NCBI GenBank assembly: GCA_002104985.1
Contig: MCGO01000014.1
Coordinates: forward strand, 124,001 to 188,000
DNA from: Rhizoclosmatium globosum
Lineage: Eukaryota; Chytridiomycota; Chytridiomycetes; Chytridiales; Chytriomycetaceae
DNA: 64,000 bases
Direction of reading: 5' to 3'
In this document: positions 12,300-24,733 of the stretch, one piece after another
Layout: every line of letters starts with the position of its first letter
Numbering within the stretch: the stretch's first letter is position 1
The notes under the pieces: generated by a model
Seen by the model: the letters and a program-made list of their open reading frames with translations, nothing else
Database searches by the model: none
Told to the model about the DNA's origin: nothing
Translations under genes and position numbers: made by a program

Positions 12300-12586
12300 T
12301 TTTTGTGGCAGGCAAAGGAACAGTACGGGAACAACTCCTGCTTTAACTAGTGAGCGAAAATTCCGATCTCCTGCTCTCGAACTTTATGCCAAAGAGAATA
12401 GTAGAACATCGATGAGGATTGGAATTCTGATCAAAAGACAGATTTATTTGCGGTTTATCAGAAAGCAGTGTTGAAGGTGTTCATTACAAGAGAATGTAAC
12501 CCAAACGTTGGTACAGTTTATTCATTGTGTTGTAACTGGCGTAGTTGAATACCGGTCAATAAAATGATACAAAAAAGAAATCCAAT

Positions 12587-14314
12587 TCAGCGCTCTCTGG
12601 CTGGGACAACCAAGACAGCAATATCAACCAAAGTTGGTGATTCCAAGGCACTCTTCAGAATACACAGCTTTTCAGCCACATTAAAGATGCCAGCTACACA
12701 CTCGTTTACAGCATTACATTGGCCACGGCAGTCTTCCTGGTCTGTAGCTGGGCCCGAAGAAATGTCATTACCAATGTAATCCACACCAGGAACTGTACCG
12801 GTCCCATAGCGAACATACAAGTCTGTATTCGAAATAGCCAGACTACTAATACTAGATCGTAAAAAGCAGCTTCCGTGGTATAAATTAGGATCGTAGGACA
12901 TTCCGATGCAGCTTGGATCAGAAGTGCATTGCAATTGACAGAAATCAATGTCAGAAACAGCCCAATACCAGCGAATTTGTTTTCCTTCAGATCCGAGACC
13001 ATTAAGACGAATATATTGGGACGGAATCACCAGTGTGGCAATTGGCACTGGTGAAGGATCGCCGATGACAGACTTTAGAATACAAGCTTTTGTTTCACTG
13101 TTAAAGATAGCCGCAACACAAGCTGGAACGACTTGACATTGGGCTCTGCAGCCACTTGCATCTGTACTTGGCAGAGTTGAAAGGTCGTTACCAATCAAGT
13201 CAACTCCTGCAGCTATACCAAATCCGTAAGGAACAAAAATGGCTGATGCAGTAGATGAAACAGCCTTTGAAGATGCAGACTTAAGCAAGCAGGTCTTGGT
13301 ATCATAGTTATAAGAGAAAGAAGAACACAAAGGTTCAGATTTACACAAGTTCGTACAACCATTGGCAGATTTCGGGTTTTGTGCCCCAATGTCGGCACCC
13401 TTTAAATCGTAGCCGGCCAATTTAATTGTTCCGAAAGGGGTTTCATTTGATTGAGAAACAGTCGGACCTCCAGATATCACACAGTTCTCTCAAAGTTGGA
13501 CCAGATTTCTTGGGTGAAGACTTGTTTGCCGTCAGCTCCTGAGAGTATGATGGTTACTTCAAATTCTAACATAGAAAGGTGACAGATTACCCGTCATATA
13601 CTGGCACGTGTAGCAAAGATCCGCAATTTCATTGCTGTCAGTCCAATTACTCTTTGCCGTTTTAGCCTGACGCCAACCATCCGCAGCATATGGATATGGG
13701 TCCGTGATTGCCTCAAAAAACTCATGAGAAGCTGGGCAAGTCAATTGATCCATACGTGTGACGCCTCCAATCCCACAATTCACGGCACAGTCTGGAATCA
13801 TTCCAATGGCAACTCTGAATCCGTTCCAGGAAACATAGCTATGCCAGGCACAGCTGTTGGCACATCCTCCAACAAACGAATTAAACTCCGGACCATAGTG
13901 AACTGGAATATAAGTATTGTTATCAGGCTTAATTGCCCCAGAGTTGAGTAACGCTTTGACAACGTCTTCTGCAGATGTTCCTTTATCAGATCCAGTGAAC
14001 GGGAACGACTTGACAACCTTTCCATAACTGAATTTCTGTGTAGGAGTATCGTATTGGCCAAAAAGAACTGCCATTTGCAGAGAATTGGCGAGGGTGTTGT
14101 AAACTGCATTCCAACCGGCTTGGTCTTGCACTTTGCCAACGAACACAGGATAAATTTGGACTTTTGGCAGAATTGGCCCTCCTTTATGGATCAAAAGAGT
14201 TCCCGCGACGTAGTTTGAGACAGTAGGGCTCGATAAAACAGTTCGAGTGGTAGTCGGTGCAGGGGCAGATAGGACGAGGGCCGCGCTTAAAGTTAAGGAG
14301 ATAAGAGCTAGCAT
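12587..14314 (-). CDS. Secreted EXORDIUM/phosphate-induced-1-like protein with four PAN repeats (copy 2)
   Basis: Signal peptide (MLALISLTLSAALVLSAPA), the EXORDIUM-like domain (GGPILPKVQIYPVFVGKV, CPASHEFFEAITDP, EIADLC), an intron that removes about 13541-13593, then TQEIWSNF and four PAN-like repeats. Compared with copy 1 the reading shifts frame at about 13482-13490. One extra base in the GAGAGAACTG stretch would give an exact match to the neighbour (NFxxxCV..GGP). The gene is head-to-tail with copy 1, 287 bases apart, and most likely arose by tandem duplication. The function is unknown, as for copy 1. Confidence 0.65.
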
Positions 14315-15326
14315 CTTTCGGTTTTTGCGGAGGTGTTTTTGATGTTCTTTGGCGTCCCCGTTTCCTCTGCTTTTATTTCAACTTTTAGCCAGCCACAGTC
14401 ATGCGTTCATTTATGTGAGGCGTTCATATCCGATCAGCTTGAGTAGAACACCATTTGAGAGATAGAATACCTGATTTACCTACACTCTTGACCGACGTTT
14501 TCTTTTTCACCTTGCGTTTTGAAGTCTCATTTAATACAGTATTCACTCGTGAGCTTTATTTTGTGCTTAATCCGCCCCATTCAATTTTATCCTGATCTCC
14601 ACGTGGCGGAGAAGGTACCATCCGTATCATTCATTTCCAACTTCAGCTTGCGCATCATGTAGTCAGTCGAAAGATTGGTGGTGTAAACCTATATTCGTAG
14701 CTTTTAAATACATCTCCAAATGAAAGAGTTGACGCTAAGTCCGAAAAACGGTGTCCGAAATTGGAACACGAGATGCAAACTCCGCCAGCCACATGTCGGC
14801 GAGATGCATCTGTTGAGGACATTCAGCACACCGCATTCTTTGTATGCCACGACTCCGTCAACACGCGCACATGGGCTGTGCAATCAACAGTGTTCATGTG
14901 AGGAATCGTTGGTGGCAGAGCAGTTTGATCAACACTGAACCAACTTGAATCCAGACCACGTGCGATTCTTCTTTCCGCAGAAGCGGCGGCGCGTGTCGAG
15001 GTACGCCTGTGTTTAGTCTAGTCGATGCTTCTGACGCGGCGCCAGCAAACCATCGCTTACGTAATCAAAAACTCTCTTTCGCATGGCCTCGTTTCGGCTG
15101 ACGAAGTGAATGTCGCGTTTGGTGAGTGTTGATTGGATTCGATTAAGACTGAGAACGATGGAACCCAAATCAACAAAACTCTGTCTAAGATTCAAACAAG
15201 TGGCGAAGGGAATCAGAGTTCTTGTTATCCCTTCCGCGATTCAAACATACTTTCACACTCGAAACAAGTTACCAATTCTGGCTGCTCTCTGTTTATCCTG
15301 TGTCTGTGAAAGAAACTCTTCCCAAA
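14315..15326. other. 1 kb without a supported gene
   Basis: Short open frames here lack start context, splice signals and recognisable residues. The stretch separates the EXORDIUM-like gene from the acidic-protein gene and probably holds their promoters. Confidence 0.6.
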
Positions 15327-16729
15327 ATGCTCTCTGAGGACCCACAGCCGTCTCTTCAATTTGACTCAAATGGCGAAGATGCAGCAGACAAACTATTGGC
15401 TCAGGCAGGTGTGAAAGAGTTCATTGAAGAGGATCCGAGCGCAGTCCAATGGTAAGTGTGGTCTGAAGTGTGGCTTTGATGTGATGCCTTAATTGCCGCT
15501 ATCCTGACAGGCTCACTACAGACGAGTTCACAACTACAACATCAGTATCTATTCAAGAGTATACCCATGAATCGTTTATGAATGAAGACATCCACGTCAG
15601 TGTCGTGAATACGACTCAAGACACAGAATTGATTGTCAATGACGTTGCAGTTGAAGCCCTCGACCCTCCGTCTTCCACCAGTCAGCAAAATTTTGCTCAA
15701 TGTGTTTCTGTGAATGATGCTTCGTACTCTGTTGTTGTTGAGGAGGAAGAAGATGATGAGAGTTTGATATGGGTTCCCACAACCCCACCACGTCATTTGA
15801 CCAAACCTAGTCCGGAATTTAGTACTGAAAATATTGCGGATGACGCAGATATGGTGGCTGAAAGTGAGCTTGGAGATAATGCCGCGCCTGAGAACGTACA
15901 ACGATGTGATGACGACTCTGGATGGGACGAAGTATCAAGCTCTATTCCTCCCAACGTAAATTATGATGAGTATGAGTACGACGACGAAGAAGGCACTTCA
16001 GCTCTCGACGGAATGCTTCCAAATGAAATTGAACAAATGGCATCGACACTCGAGGAGAATGATAACGCAAGTGCAGACTGTATGGAATCTGGTGATTCTG
16101 CCCCAACACATCCATCTTCATCCCCTGAGAATGAAAATCTATCTCAAAGCTCAACCGACCTTGAAGCCTCCAACGCCCAATCCGAAACCTCTTGTACGAT
16201 TCCTCCAACAGAATCTGTATATCTCCAAGACTGGGAACGCGTCTACGGCTGCTCTGAATCTTCGCAACAAGCAGAAATTCCCTCCACACCAGAGCCGCAG
16301 GAATCCCCTCTACCACTACTTGCCGCAGCCGAACTACAAAGCGAAGCAGACGATTCTACAACAGTCATAATCCCTATTGCAAAAGACGGAACTTTCAATG
16401 ACGCGGATCACCCATCATTGAGTCGTGAAAGTCTGGCCAAAGTTCGTGTAGCTTTAGCAAAGTGTGCGAAAACTGGGAAATATCCAAGTCGAATTACGGT
16501 CAAGAAAGAAAAAGTGAAGAAGGGTGCTGGAAAGGGTGGTATCGTCAAAGAATCTGGGCCAAGGTACATATAAATGTCTCCGTCCGTTACACTCTAGTAC
16601 TTAATTGATTCTAGTAGTAGCAACGGAAAGAATGTATTTCGAGGATTGTGGAATCCCCTGAGAAGGATCTTGTCGGGGTTGGGATTCGCTTCTCAGGAAG
16701 GGCTCACGAAAGATACTGAGATGGACTAA
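15327..16729 (+). CDS. Acidic, Ser-rich protein of unknown function
   Basis: Three exons join cleanly (15327-15451, 15511-16563, 16615-16729) to 430 residues. It is strongly acidic through the middle (EEEEDDESLIW, YDEYEYDDEEG) and rich in Ser/Thr/Pro. A basic stretch lies near residues 375-390 (TVKKEKVKKGAGKG). The C terminus has a short hydrophobic/basic piece (GLWNPLRRILSGLGF) that could be an amphipathic helix. The pattern W-DEVSSSIPP and WVPTTPP may be short binding motifs. There is no domain I recognise. The composition suggests a largely disordered nuclear or adaptor protein, but that is a guess. Confidence 0.7.
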
Positions 16730-16876
16730 ATGTACATCAGAGCTTGGCTGCCAGTTTGCTTAAGAATTTTAAACGTTATAGCTTGCTTATTGCTAAATAT
16801 TGATTGTATATTGTATCGACTCTAGTCCATTCAAAGTAAGGATATAACTATTTACAGCAAAGCTATTCATCCATCA

Positions 16877-17886
16877 TCATACTCCAACGCGTGACAAAAA
16901 GCGCAACGCGTTAGCCCCAGTCCGTATCGCCGCATCCTCTAAACTCCACCCCTTTGCCTTTGCAACCAGATCCAGCGCAAGCATACACGCCCCATCTACT
17001 ACCCTCGCATCATTCAAGTCACTCTCAATCAATATCCTGTCATCAGGAACAGCACAAATCTTCTCCTTCATCCGATCAAACGGCGTCCGACTATTCACGA
17101 AATGCGAGAACGAGAAATAAAACCGCGTGGATATCGTCGACGGATACCTCAAGATGTTTCGGATTGACTCTGTTGATCCGGAATAGGAGTGGAGCATAAT
17201 TGCTGGTGGCCATTTTTTCAGAGACGGGTGGAGAGTTGGGTCTTCTTCAACGTAGTCAAAGTCTTTCTTGAGTCTGTCGCGTTGCTTTCGGGAAAGGTCC
17301 TTCGGGACGTCTCGTAATGAGTCTTGGAAGAAGGCTTCAAGTTTGCCGTAACATCCAACTGCGTGTACGCTGACGGGACGGCGGAGTTCTGCGGCAAGGT
17401 TCCATTGTTTGGTGAAATAATTGAGTTGTTGGTCAAATTCGTATTTGGTGGTTGTGTTTGGGTGTGTGGCTACCCCATCCAGACCAATCTCGCCAACCAG
17501 AGCAGACGGGTGTTTTAATAGATAGTTTCGTAGTTCAGCTAGTGCAGCATCCGGGTCTGTAAGCTGATGAAGAAACCAGGGATGAAGGCCTTGTATTTCG
17601 ATTTAACATCACTTCAATACTGTACAAGTAACCCACCGAAGGCCTGCACTACTCTGTCTTTGATAGCTTCGTCAGTTCCAGCTTGATCAACTGCAGGCCA
17701 CTCAGAAGGTTTCGCTGACATTAACCAGACTCGGGAACTCTTCACAGCTGAATCCTTGAGAAGTGAAAGAGTCTCAGGATTCTCGACCAAGTGACAGTGT
17801 GCGTCATGCATATGCTGCCATAGATCTGCTGGTAGTGTCGGTGGGTTGAGGGCGTTGACTGTTTCCAAAAGGTCGTTGCCACACAT
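16877..17886 (-). CDS. TatD-family metal-dependent hydrolase
   Basis: Two exons (17637-17886 and 16877-17589, intron 47 bases) give 320 residues. Metal-binding landmarks appear in family order: HDAHCHL at the start, AFGLHPWF across the splice, a central VGEIGLDGV (the GEIGLD motif), HAVGC and HSYSG, then ESDLND near the C terminus (canonical ETD). TatD enzymes are TIM-barrel deoxyribonucleases/exonucleases acting in DNA repair and apoptosis-like DNA breakdown. The ATG at 17886 was used because the upstream codon in frame is TTG. Confidence 0.88.
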
Positions 17887-17952
17887 CAATCAGATTTGTA
17901 AAGTTATTTTATTCATTGCGATAAGTTAAAGCTAAAAGTACAGATCAAATTA

Positions 17953-18260
17953 TCAGACTTGGATGTAATACATACGTTGACGAGTATGTTGAAGGACGAG
18001 AAGTGCGTGAACAACACCTTCAAAATGTCAACCTTTAGCATAGAATATGACGATCAATACGCAAGAAGCTTACCTGGCAGATAACAGAGAGCTGTCAAGA
18101 GTAAATTCATAAGGAACTCCCAACCAAGGCCTTCTCGAATCAAGACTGCAACTGGTGGGAAGAAGATAGCAACCAAGATCATGAGAACCTCGCCCACATT
18201 GTAGGAGCTAGCAAGGATTCAGAACCAAAGCATCACGCAGAACGACAGTACGAACCGCAT
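17953..18260 (-). CDS. PMP3: PMP3/UPF0057 small membrane proteolipid, copy 1
   Basis: Three exons: 18256-18260 (5 bases), 18074-18207 and 17953-18017, joined to 67 residues. Two hydrophobic helices flank the family core: FFPPVAVLIREGLGWEF, then LLTALCYLPGVVHALLVL. PMP3 proteins sit in the plasma membrane and affect membrane potential and salt tolerance in yeast and plants. The first exon holds only ATG and two more bases. Its donor (GTTCGT) is weak, but the rest of the protein and the shared splice phase with copy 2 support it. Too short and too split to appear as an open frame. Confidence 0.85.
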
Positions 18261-18508
18261 TTTTTCAGGTGTTTTTCGTGGGTCACACAGTTAGGGTGGC
18301 GGTCACTGAGGGAATCATTCGTTACGCTCAATAGGTCGCATCCTACTATATTCGATATTCAATTAACGACAGACTGCAGAACAAAACAAGCGTTTATTGA
18401 TTAAGCTTGGCCTTTGCACATTAAATACATAGCGTCGAAACATTGATAACAACTAAAAATCCAAGCAACCTCATGAGAGTCATGCAATCCAGGTCCAGTA
18501 TATCAAAC

Positions 18509-18833
18509 TCAAGCAATAGTGTAGTGAACAGCTCTGCGTTGGTGGTTCTGAAGGACCAAGAGGGCGTGAACCATTCCTGAAACAAGAGTGTCTATCAGTC
18601 ACAGTACAAGACAGCTATTAACGACATCGCTTACCAGGTAAGATTCCCAAACAGAAGAGAAGGATGTTGAGAAGGAAGTCCCAGCCGCAGCCTTCCTTCA
18701 CAAGGACGGCAAGGGGAGAGAAAGTGAGAGCCAACAGGATTTCAAGGATATCTCCGAGGGTACAGGTGCTGGCATATCATTGATAAGTAACAGGAATAGC
18801 AAGCAAACAAGCTGGTATCACTCACATGGACAT
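18509..18833 (-). CDS. PMP3: PMP3/UPF0057 small membrane proteolipid, copy 2
   Basis: Exons 18826-18833 (8 bases), 18635-18768 and 18509-18576 give 69 residues: two hydrophobic helices around TFSPLAVLVKEGCGWDF and LLFCLGILPGMVHALLVL. Both introns fall at the same points as in copy 1 (after the first two to three codons, and inside the codon of the Gly after LP). The two genes are thus a tandem duplication in the same direction. As in other family members it should span the plasma membrane twice and influence ion balance. Confidence 0.88.
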
Positions 18834-18997
18834 GGTTTGTTTTTTGGAGACTTGTGAAGAACAAATTCGTGGGACGCTTTCGAGACAGTCATTCTTGCTT
18901 CTTTCAAGTTGATTGCACGAGACATTGTAGAAACGTAGCTAAATGAAACCGAGGCAATAGGAGTTCATAATTCAAGTGTAATGTTAAGGAAAAAAGT

Positions 18998-19069
18998 TGA
19001 CCCCTACGTGATTTGAACACGCAACCTTTCGCTTTGGAGACGAACGCGCTACCGTTGCGCCAAGGAGTC
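18998..19069 (-). tRNA. tRNA-Trp (anticodon CCA), no intron
   Basis: A 72-base cloverleaf on the minus strand. The acceptor stem pairs GACTCCT with AGGGGTC, the D arm contains TGGCGCAACGGTAGCGC, the anticodon stem is TTCGT/GCGAA with loop CTCCAAA (CCA), and the T arm is TGCGTGTTCAAATCACG. All stems pair, with ordinary G-T wobbles. Confidence 0.95.
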
Positions 19070-19316
19070 TTGGGAAACTTCTCATCACACTACATTTATG
19101 TGTTGTAAACTGACTTGTGGAAAATGAGTGTTGCGATTAACCAAGAGCGGAGCGATATCGGAGTACACTTGCCTCATTCTCTTGCGAACGAAACGCATTC
19201 TCATTTGACATTTTGCTCAAAAAAGAACTCCATGAATACGATAGTAAATGTGATTTATTAAGCTACAGTATCTAAAAAGAACCCCAATAATGATAGTTTG
19301 TTCAATTGTTTGACGT

Positions 19317-20272
<956 letters not shown>

Positions 20273-20371
20273 ATCTGTGTTCTCGCGTTCTGGGGCTTAT
20301 TATTTATTCATTGTGTTAATAGAAATAAACTATGTTTACTGCAACATCGAGCATTTATTTGAAGAAAACTA

Positions 20372-22291
20372 TCAGTGCTCGCAAAGGTAAATCTGTTGAA
20401 TATTAGCGTACGCGTCTTCTGGAGTATTCTTTCTCTCCTCCATCACTTGATGGGCGACCTCAATAGCCTCCCTTTCTGTCAGAACTGCACCAGTGGCAAG
20501 AGCAATCTGTCTCACAATTTCGATGGGCAACTTGCTTCCGAATCCACAAATACCAGACAACTCCTCTGCAGCCCAATCAACCTGTTGCATTCCTACATCA
20601 GCAGTAGAAGTAACTTCGAAGTCCGGATGGACCACAAAGAACGCCAGAATCTTACGATGTCCTGGATGCGTCTTGTCTTGCAGCTCAAAGTCCTCGACTT
20701 TGTGGTGGAGGTAGTTTGGAAACACAACGCAGCGATTCTCACGAGCTTCAATTTGACCACACACTTGAGCATTGTTGGAAATCTCGTTTTCGATGTTGAA
20801 GACTTTCTCGAGACCAGCAAAGTCACTCTGTTCGTAAGAGAAGGCACCACCCTCGTCTGCTTCGTACACGCTTCGGAAAGTCAAACGGGATGACGTGATG
20901 TTGTCCATCGCGTAGTACAAGATTCCTGTTGCCGCGATAGCTTCATTTTCCATTCCTTCCAAGTGCCAGCTTCCTCCAGTGAATGATGGCTTCTCTGGAG
21001 TCAAATGAATGCTTGCCATTTTGACAATAACTTGAAGGTTTCGACCAGCGAGGTTGAACCGGTGAACCTCAGAGTCAGTAGGAGCTTGAAACGTCTTTGG
21101 CAAACCTGGAACATTCACTGGACGATCCGCCATTCTCTCCCACAAGTCATCTTGGAACTCGTCGAATTCGTCACTGCTACGGGCTTCGTCGCGCAACCTC
21201 CCATTTCTCAGATTGACATCCTTTCCATACTTATGACGGAGGAATTCATCTATTTGCCATTCCCACTGATCCTGCTGGTAGTCATTGTTATCCATAGAAG
21301 CTTCAATTCGGCGGTCAGGTTTCGTCTCCAAAGACCCGAGTGCCAGCTCAAACATGGGAACCATAATTTCAAATACAGATCTGATTGATTCCTGCAGTTC
21401 TGGGTGCTGACGACAGTTCAAGTTGTTGATGTATGAACGGATCTCGACGCTGCCGTCGTCCTTCACCTTGAATTCAGAGGGAAGCCATTGGAACTTTTCG
21501 GAAACATCGCCATACTTTGGCCCCGCGTATTTAAATGGCTTGTATCCAAAAGGCTGCGAAATGTTGTCTCTTTGGAGGGAACGACCATAGACCAAGCAGT
21601 AATCGGATGGATGGATCAAGTCGAGGACTTTCCCATCAGACCCTTCGTGCCATTTGTTCTTTTCCAACGAATCAGCTTCAACCGCATCGGCTGATTTCGT
21701 CAGGCGAGAGACTGTTTCGATTGGAACCACAGAATCGGAGATGAACACACCGTGGCTGGAAGTCGGTGTAATCAAACCGCCGTTCTTGTGGCTGATCAAA
21801 CAATTGGCAGCAAGGTAATGAAGCTCCTGGATGGTGTTGAGGGTGGGTTGGGGGGCAGTCAGGCAAAGCAAGCAACAGCAACCGTCAAATCAACAAACCT
21901 GGAACAGAAAGTCGACCACTTGATTCACGAATTCCTTATCTGTGACATGCTCGACAAGCTTGCGTTCATTGACATCCTCCCACTGACTGTCGTCGCCTTC
22001 GTCAACAGCTGATTCGTCAGCCGTCAAAGCACCAACTTCCCCACCAGCAGCAACGCCAGCTTCCGCCCTCACATTCTCCTCTGCCTCGCCTTCCGATGCA
22101 TTACCTTCATCCGCCAGCAACGCAGTGATTCCACCGCGGACTTCATCCTTCCACTTGGTGACGATCGCCTCGTCCTTGAGCTTGATCCACCAGTCTGGCT
22201 TGATCAGGATCTCGTTGAGAACCGTCATGTACTTGGACTCACGGTCCGTACGGATTGGCAATGTCTTGTAACGAAACGATGGTATTTCCAT
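20372..22291 (-). CDS. DUF4246 family protein, copy 2 (intact)
   Basis: Exons 21899-22291 and 20372-21826 give 615 residues. The N terminus (LPIRTDRESKYMTVLNEILIKPDWW) and the long second exon (HKNGG, LDLIHPSDYCLVYGRSL, WEWQIDEFLRHKYG, SWHLEGMENEAIAATGILYY, HHKVEDFELQDKTHPGHRK) match copy 1. This copy adds an acidic Ala/Glu-rich insert near residues 60-110. DUF4246 is a common fungal family of unassigned function. The WH-x-EGM-NE motif and a later GHRK could be ligand-binding, but no activity is claimed. Its 3' end lies about 100 bases from the H3 stop, in convergent orientation. Confidence 0.85.
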
Positions 22292-22348
22292 TATAGTTTT
22301 TTGGAACCTTTTCAGTTTGGAGATGGAAGTTGCAGTGATTACAAGTCT

Positions 22349-23885
22349 TTATTGGTCAACCAATTGTTTAGTTTTCGTAACGACAGATCTATCCCACGGA
22401 CAAGTCCACGAAGATGAAGATGAGAGACGACTGTAGCAAGAACCGCAGATCCGATGAGAACATGGAATAAGCTCTGATAAGCAGTTTAGAATCGAGAGAC
22501 TCAGCCGTAAGATTCAAACCATATGCTTCCATTCCATCGCAACATATTCCACATTCTTTGATAGTCTGTTTCGAGCTTTCCGAGTCCTGATTTGTGATGG
22601 GCTGACCGTTTTCTTTCTCAAGATATTGGCTTCTCTCGAACTCTTCTGCAAGCTTGTCCTCCAACTCCTGCATCAACACACGGTATTCCTCATTCACTCG
22701 ATTTATAGCTTCTGCCTTTTGCGCCATCAACATAGCTTTCTTGTGTCTGGCAGAGGAAATTAGTGTTGTATCGGACTCACTAAAGACTCACTCATAATTC
22801 TTGATAAGCTCCACTTGATTAAGTTCAATTGATTTTGACTGGTTCTCTGGCTTTAAACTTGATTCGATGTGAGAGGAAAGTGATGTTGTTTTCAGAGCAG
22901 TCGTCTTCAGCAAATTGAGTGCATCAGACAATCCAAAGGCATCTTGCGGCTCGTCTGAGGCATAATGAATTAGAATTGAATTTATCGTAATGGAACTGAC
23001 TCAACTGAACTTGAACTGCAAATATAGATAGGAAGTTGTAGGTTTCGCTGCCTTCATCGTCATCAAAGGCTCTTCTTCCGTGTCAGGCATAATGAGACCA
23101 TCTTAATTCGAATATCCATGAGAACATCGAGGGGCCAGACCAGTTGTTGCATTTTGGTGGGTTCAGGTGTATTGCTGGCGGGTGTAAGCGTTCCAATCCA
23201 TGAAATACGAGTTGAATGCAGGTGAAGATTTCCAGTTCCCAATACGACAAAGTTTGAGCATAGCGACACGCCTTTTGACTCCCACATAATGTCCTCCACA
23301 TCGTCCAATTCAGATCCGCTGTATGGAACATCCCACTGAAGCAGCGTATCCACAATTTCCGAAAGCACTTCATCACGAGTTTTGATTTCGTCCTCGGGTA
23401 GCTTTTCCTTTGCACACTCCTTCAAGTAAACAGTCAGTCGGGAATACAAGCAAGTAAGCACAAACCAGCTCTTTGTCCGTGATAAAAAGATCGGCGAAGG
23501 AGCCAAAGCCAAAGACATCCGAGTCGCGTGCTTGTGGATCTGGCAGCAAGTCCAGCAACGCAGCCGGAGCCGTTGTTGACGCCGCCGTCCTCGTCAAAGC
23601 GCCAGTTCCAAGCCCAAATTTGACAGGCGGCGTCGCAAATTGAAGCGCGGGCTTCGTCTGTTTCAGTGGCGGCGTTTGAGTGTCTGCGCCGAGAAAGTCG
23701 AGCGAGAACGGATTCGGATTCGGATTTGAATTCGACGAAAGCGGCGTTCGAGGCGCGTGGCTCTGCGTTCGCATTTGGCTTTGAATTTGGGCTTGGATTG
23801 GACGTTGGATTGGACGGCGAAGGCGCGGCGTCGATGCTGGGCCGGGATTCAGATTCAGATGCTTGACGGCATGATGTTCGGACAT
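22349..23885 (-). CDS. RING-finger protein with disordered N terminus and coiled coil
   Basis: Exons: 23466-23885, about 23095-23419, a poorly resolved piece near 23000-23094, 22792-22954, 22520-22746 and 22349-22473. The N terminus is Pro/Asn/Gln-rich (SNPNPNPFSLDF). The middle looks globular (FVVLGTGNLHLHSTRISWIG). Next comes a coiled coil (AEAINRVNEEYRVLMQELEDKL). The last two exons together form a RING: ECGICCDGMEAY joined to ELIPCSHRICGSC and WTCPWDR. The eighth ligand is Asp (CPxD), a known RING variant. A ubiquitin-ligase role is inferred. Near 23090 the frame either shifts by one base or an unusual GTCTCA intron is used. Confidence 0.65.
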
Positions 23886-23932
23886 TGCGGCGTGATTCTT
23901 GGAAGAAACTGAATGCACTATTTATTGCACGT

Positions 23933-24568
23933 TTACGTCTTTGTTAGCCCCTTTAAACTCCATATCCCCACTCGTGATAGAGGGAACAGTCCTTCGTTAG
24001 GCTCCACAGTTTCTTTAGCCTTCATATTCCATAACACCGGCTTCTTCTTCTCGGATTTAACACGACCACACGCCCATCCATTTGAAAACACTTGCATTAT
24101 CTCAAGTTTTTGCCCCGGAATAATCGATAATTCTTCATCAACAGAGGCGATATGTTCGCGAAGGACCATCCGTTCTTGCATCCTCACCATTTCCACACAA
24201 CTAAGCGGCAACACACCAATCACGCCAGTATTGATAATGCAGCCAAAAGCCCATTCATCTATATACTCTTCAATAATTTCAACGAGTTGTCCTGGAATCA
24301 ATGCCAACTCATCCCACTGACTTGGTATGTACCCAGAGACAACTTGGCAAACTGGCCTCTGTCTTTCGCTCCAGCCAACAAGCGATACGTAGGGTTTCTG
24401 AAGAGATTCTGCTGCTTTTTGAATGTTTGACTCTGACGGAAGCGAGTGCGTTCTTTTGACGGGCCTTGATAACGACAATGAGAATGGCTGGAACAACTGG
24501 GAAGTGCTCTTGCTTCTCATCTGCTTCAATGCTGCGGAGAATGGCATCGCTGGCTTTTCTACGGTCAT
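23933..24568 (-). CDS. Soluble protein with two SH3 domains (A)
   Basis: Single exon of 211 residues from the ATG at 24568. A basic/Ser-rich N terminus leads to two SH3 domains: first at about residues 80-128 (GYIPSQWDELALIPGQLVEI, then DEWAFGCIINTGVIGVLPLSCV), second at about 138-198 (DEELSIIPGQKLEIMQVFSNGWACGRV, GLFPLSRV). The ALYDY-type start is replaced by SGYIPS, but the DEL, W and G-FP landmarks are clear. SH3 domains bind proline-rich peptides. It has no catalytic domain and looks like an adaptor. It follows the RING gene tail-to-head with 47 bases between. Confidence 0.75.
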   Translation of the reverse strand: MTVEKPAMPFSAALKQMRSKSTSQLFQPFSLSLSRPVKRTHSLPSESNIQKAAESLQKPYVSLVGWSERQRPVCQVVSGYIPSQWDELALIPGQLVEIIEEYIDEWAFGCIINTGVIGVLPLSCVEMVRMQERMVLREHIASVDEELSIIPGQKLEIMQVFSNGWACGRVKSEKKKPVLWNMKAKETVEPNEGLFPLSRVGIWSLKGLTKT

Positions 24569-24733
24569 TTTGATGGATGTATGTGCTGCTGAAGGGCAGA
24601 ACAATATACTTCGATGATTGAGGTCGAACCACAAAATCAAGATTGGATTCAAGAGGTGTCACATCAACCATTTCAACTGCGAACCTTAAATATGGTTTGA
24701 CTAAAAGAAGGTCGAACAAAGAGGCGTTATTTA

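Noticed and set aside
10743..14314. Reading the SHE-x-x-E motif in the EXORDIUM-like proteins as a metalloprotease HExxH site
   Set aside because: The motif is SHEYLEA, with Glu instead of the second His, and the surrounding blocks match EXORDIUM proteins.
14720..14938. 72-residue plus-strand open frame
   Set aside because: No homologous features, odd composition and no flanking exons; treated as non-coding.
15013..15195. Short minus-strand open frame before the acidic-protein gene
   Set aside because: No domain, no splice partner, and it overlaps the likely promoter of the plus-strand gene.
22389..22733. Hydrophobic C-terminal tail (LRFLLQSSLIFIFVDL) as a TM anchor of the RING gene
   Set aside because: Removing the 46-base intron puts this stretch in the RING frame with all metal ligands; the TM reading ignores the splice sites.
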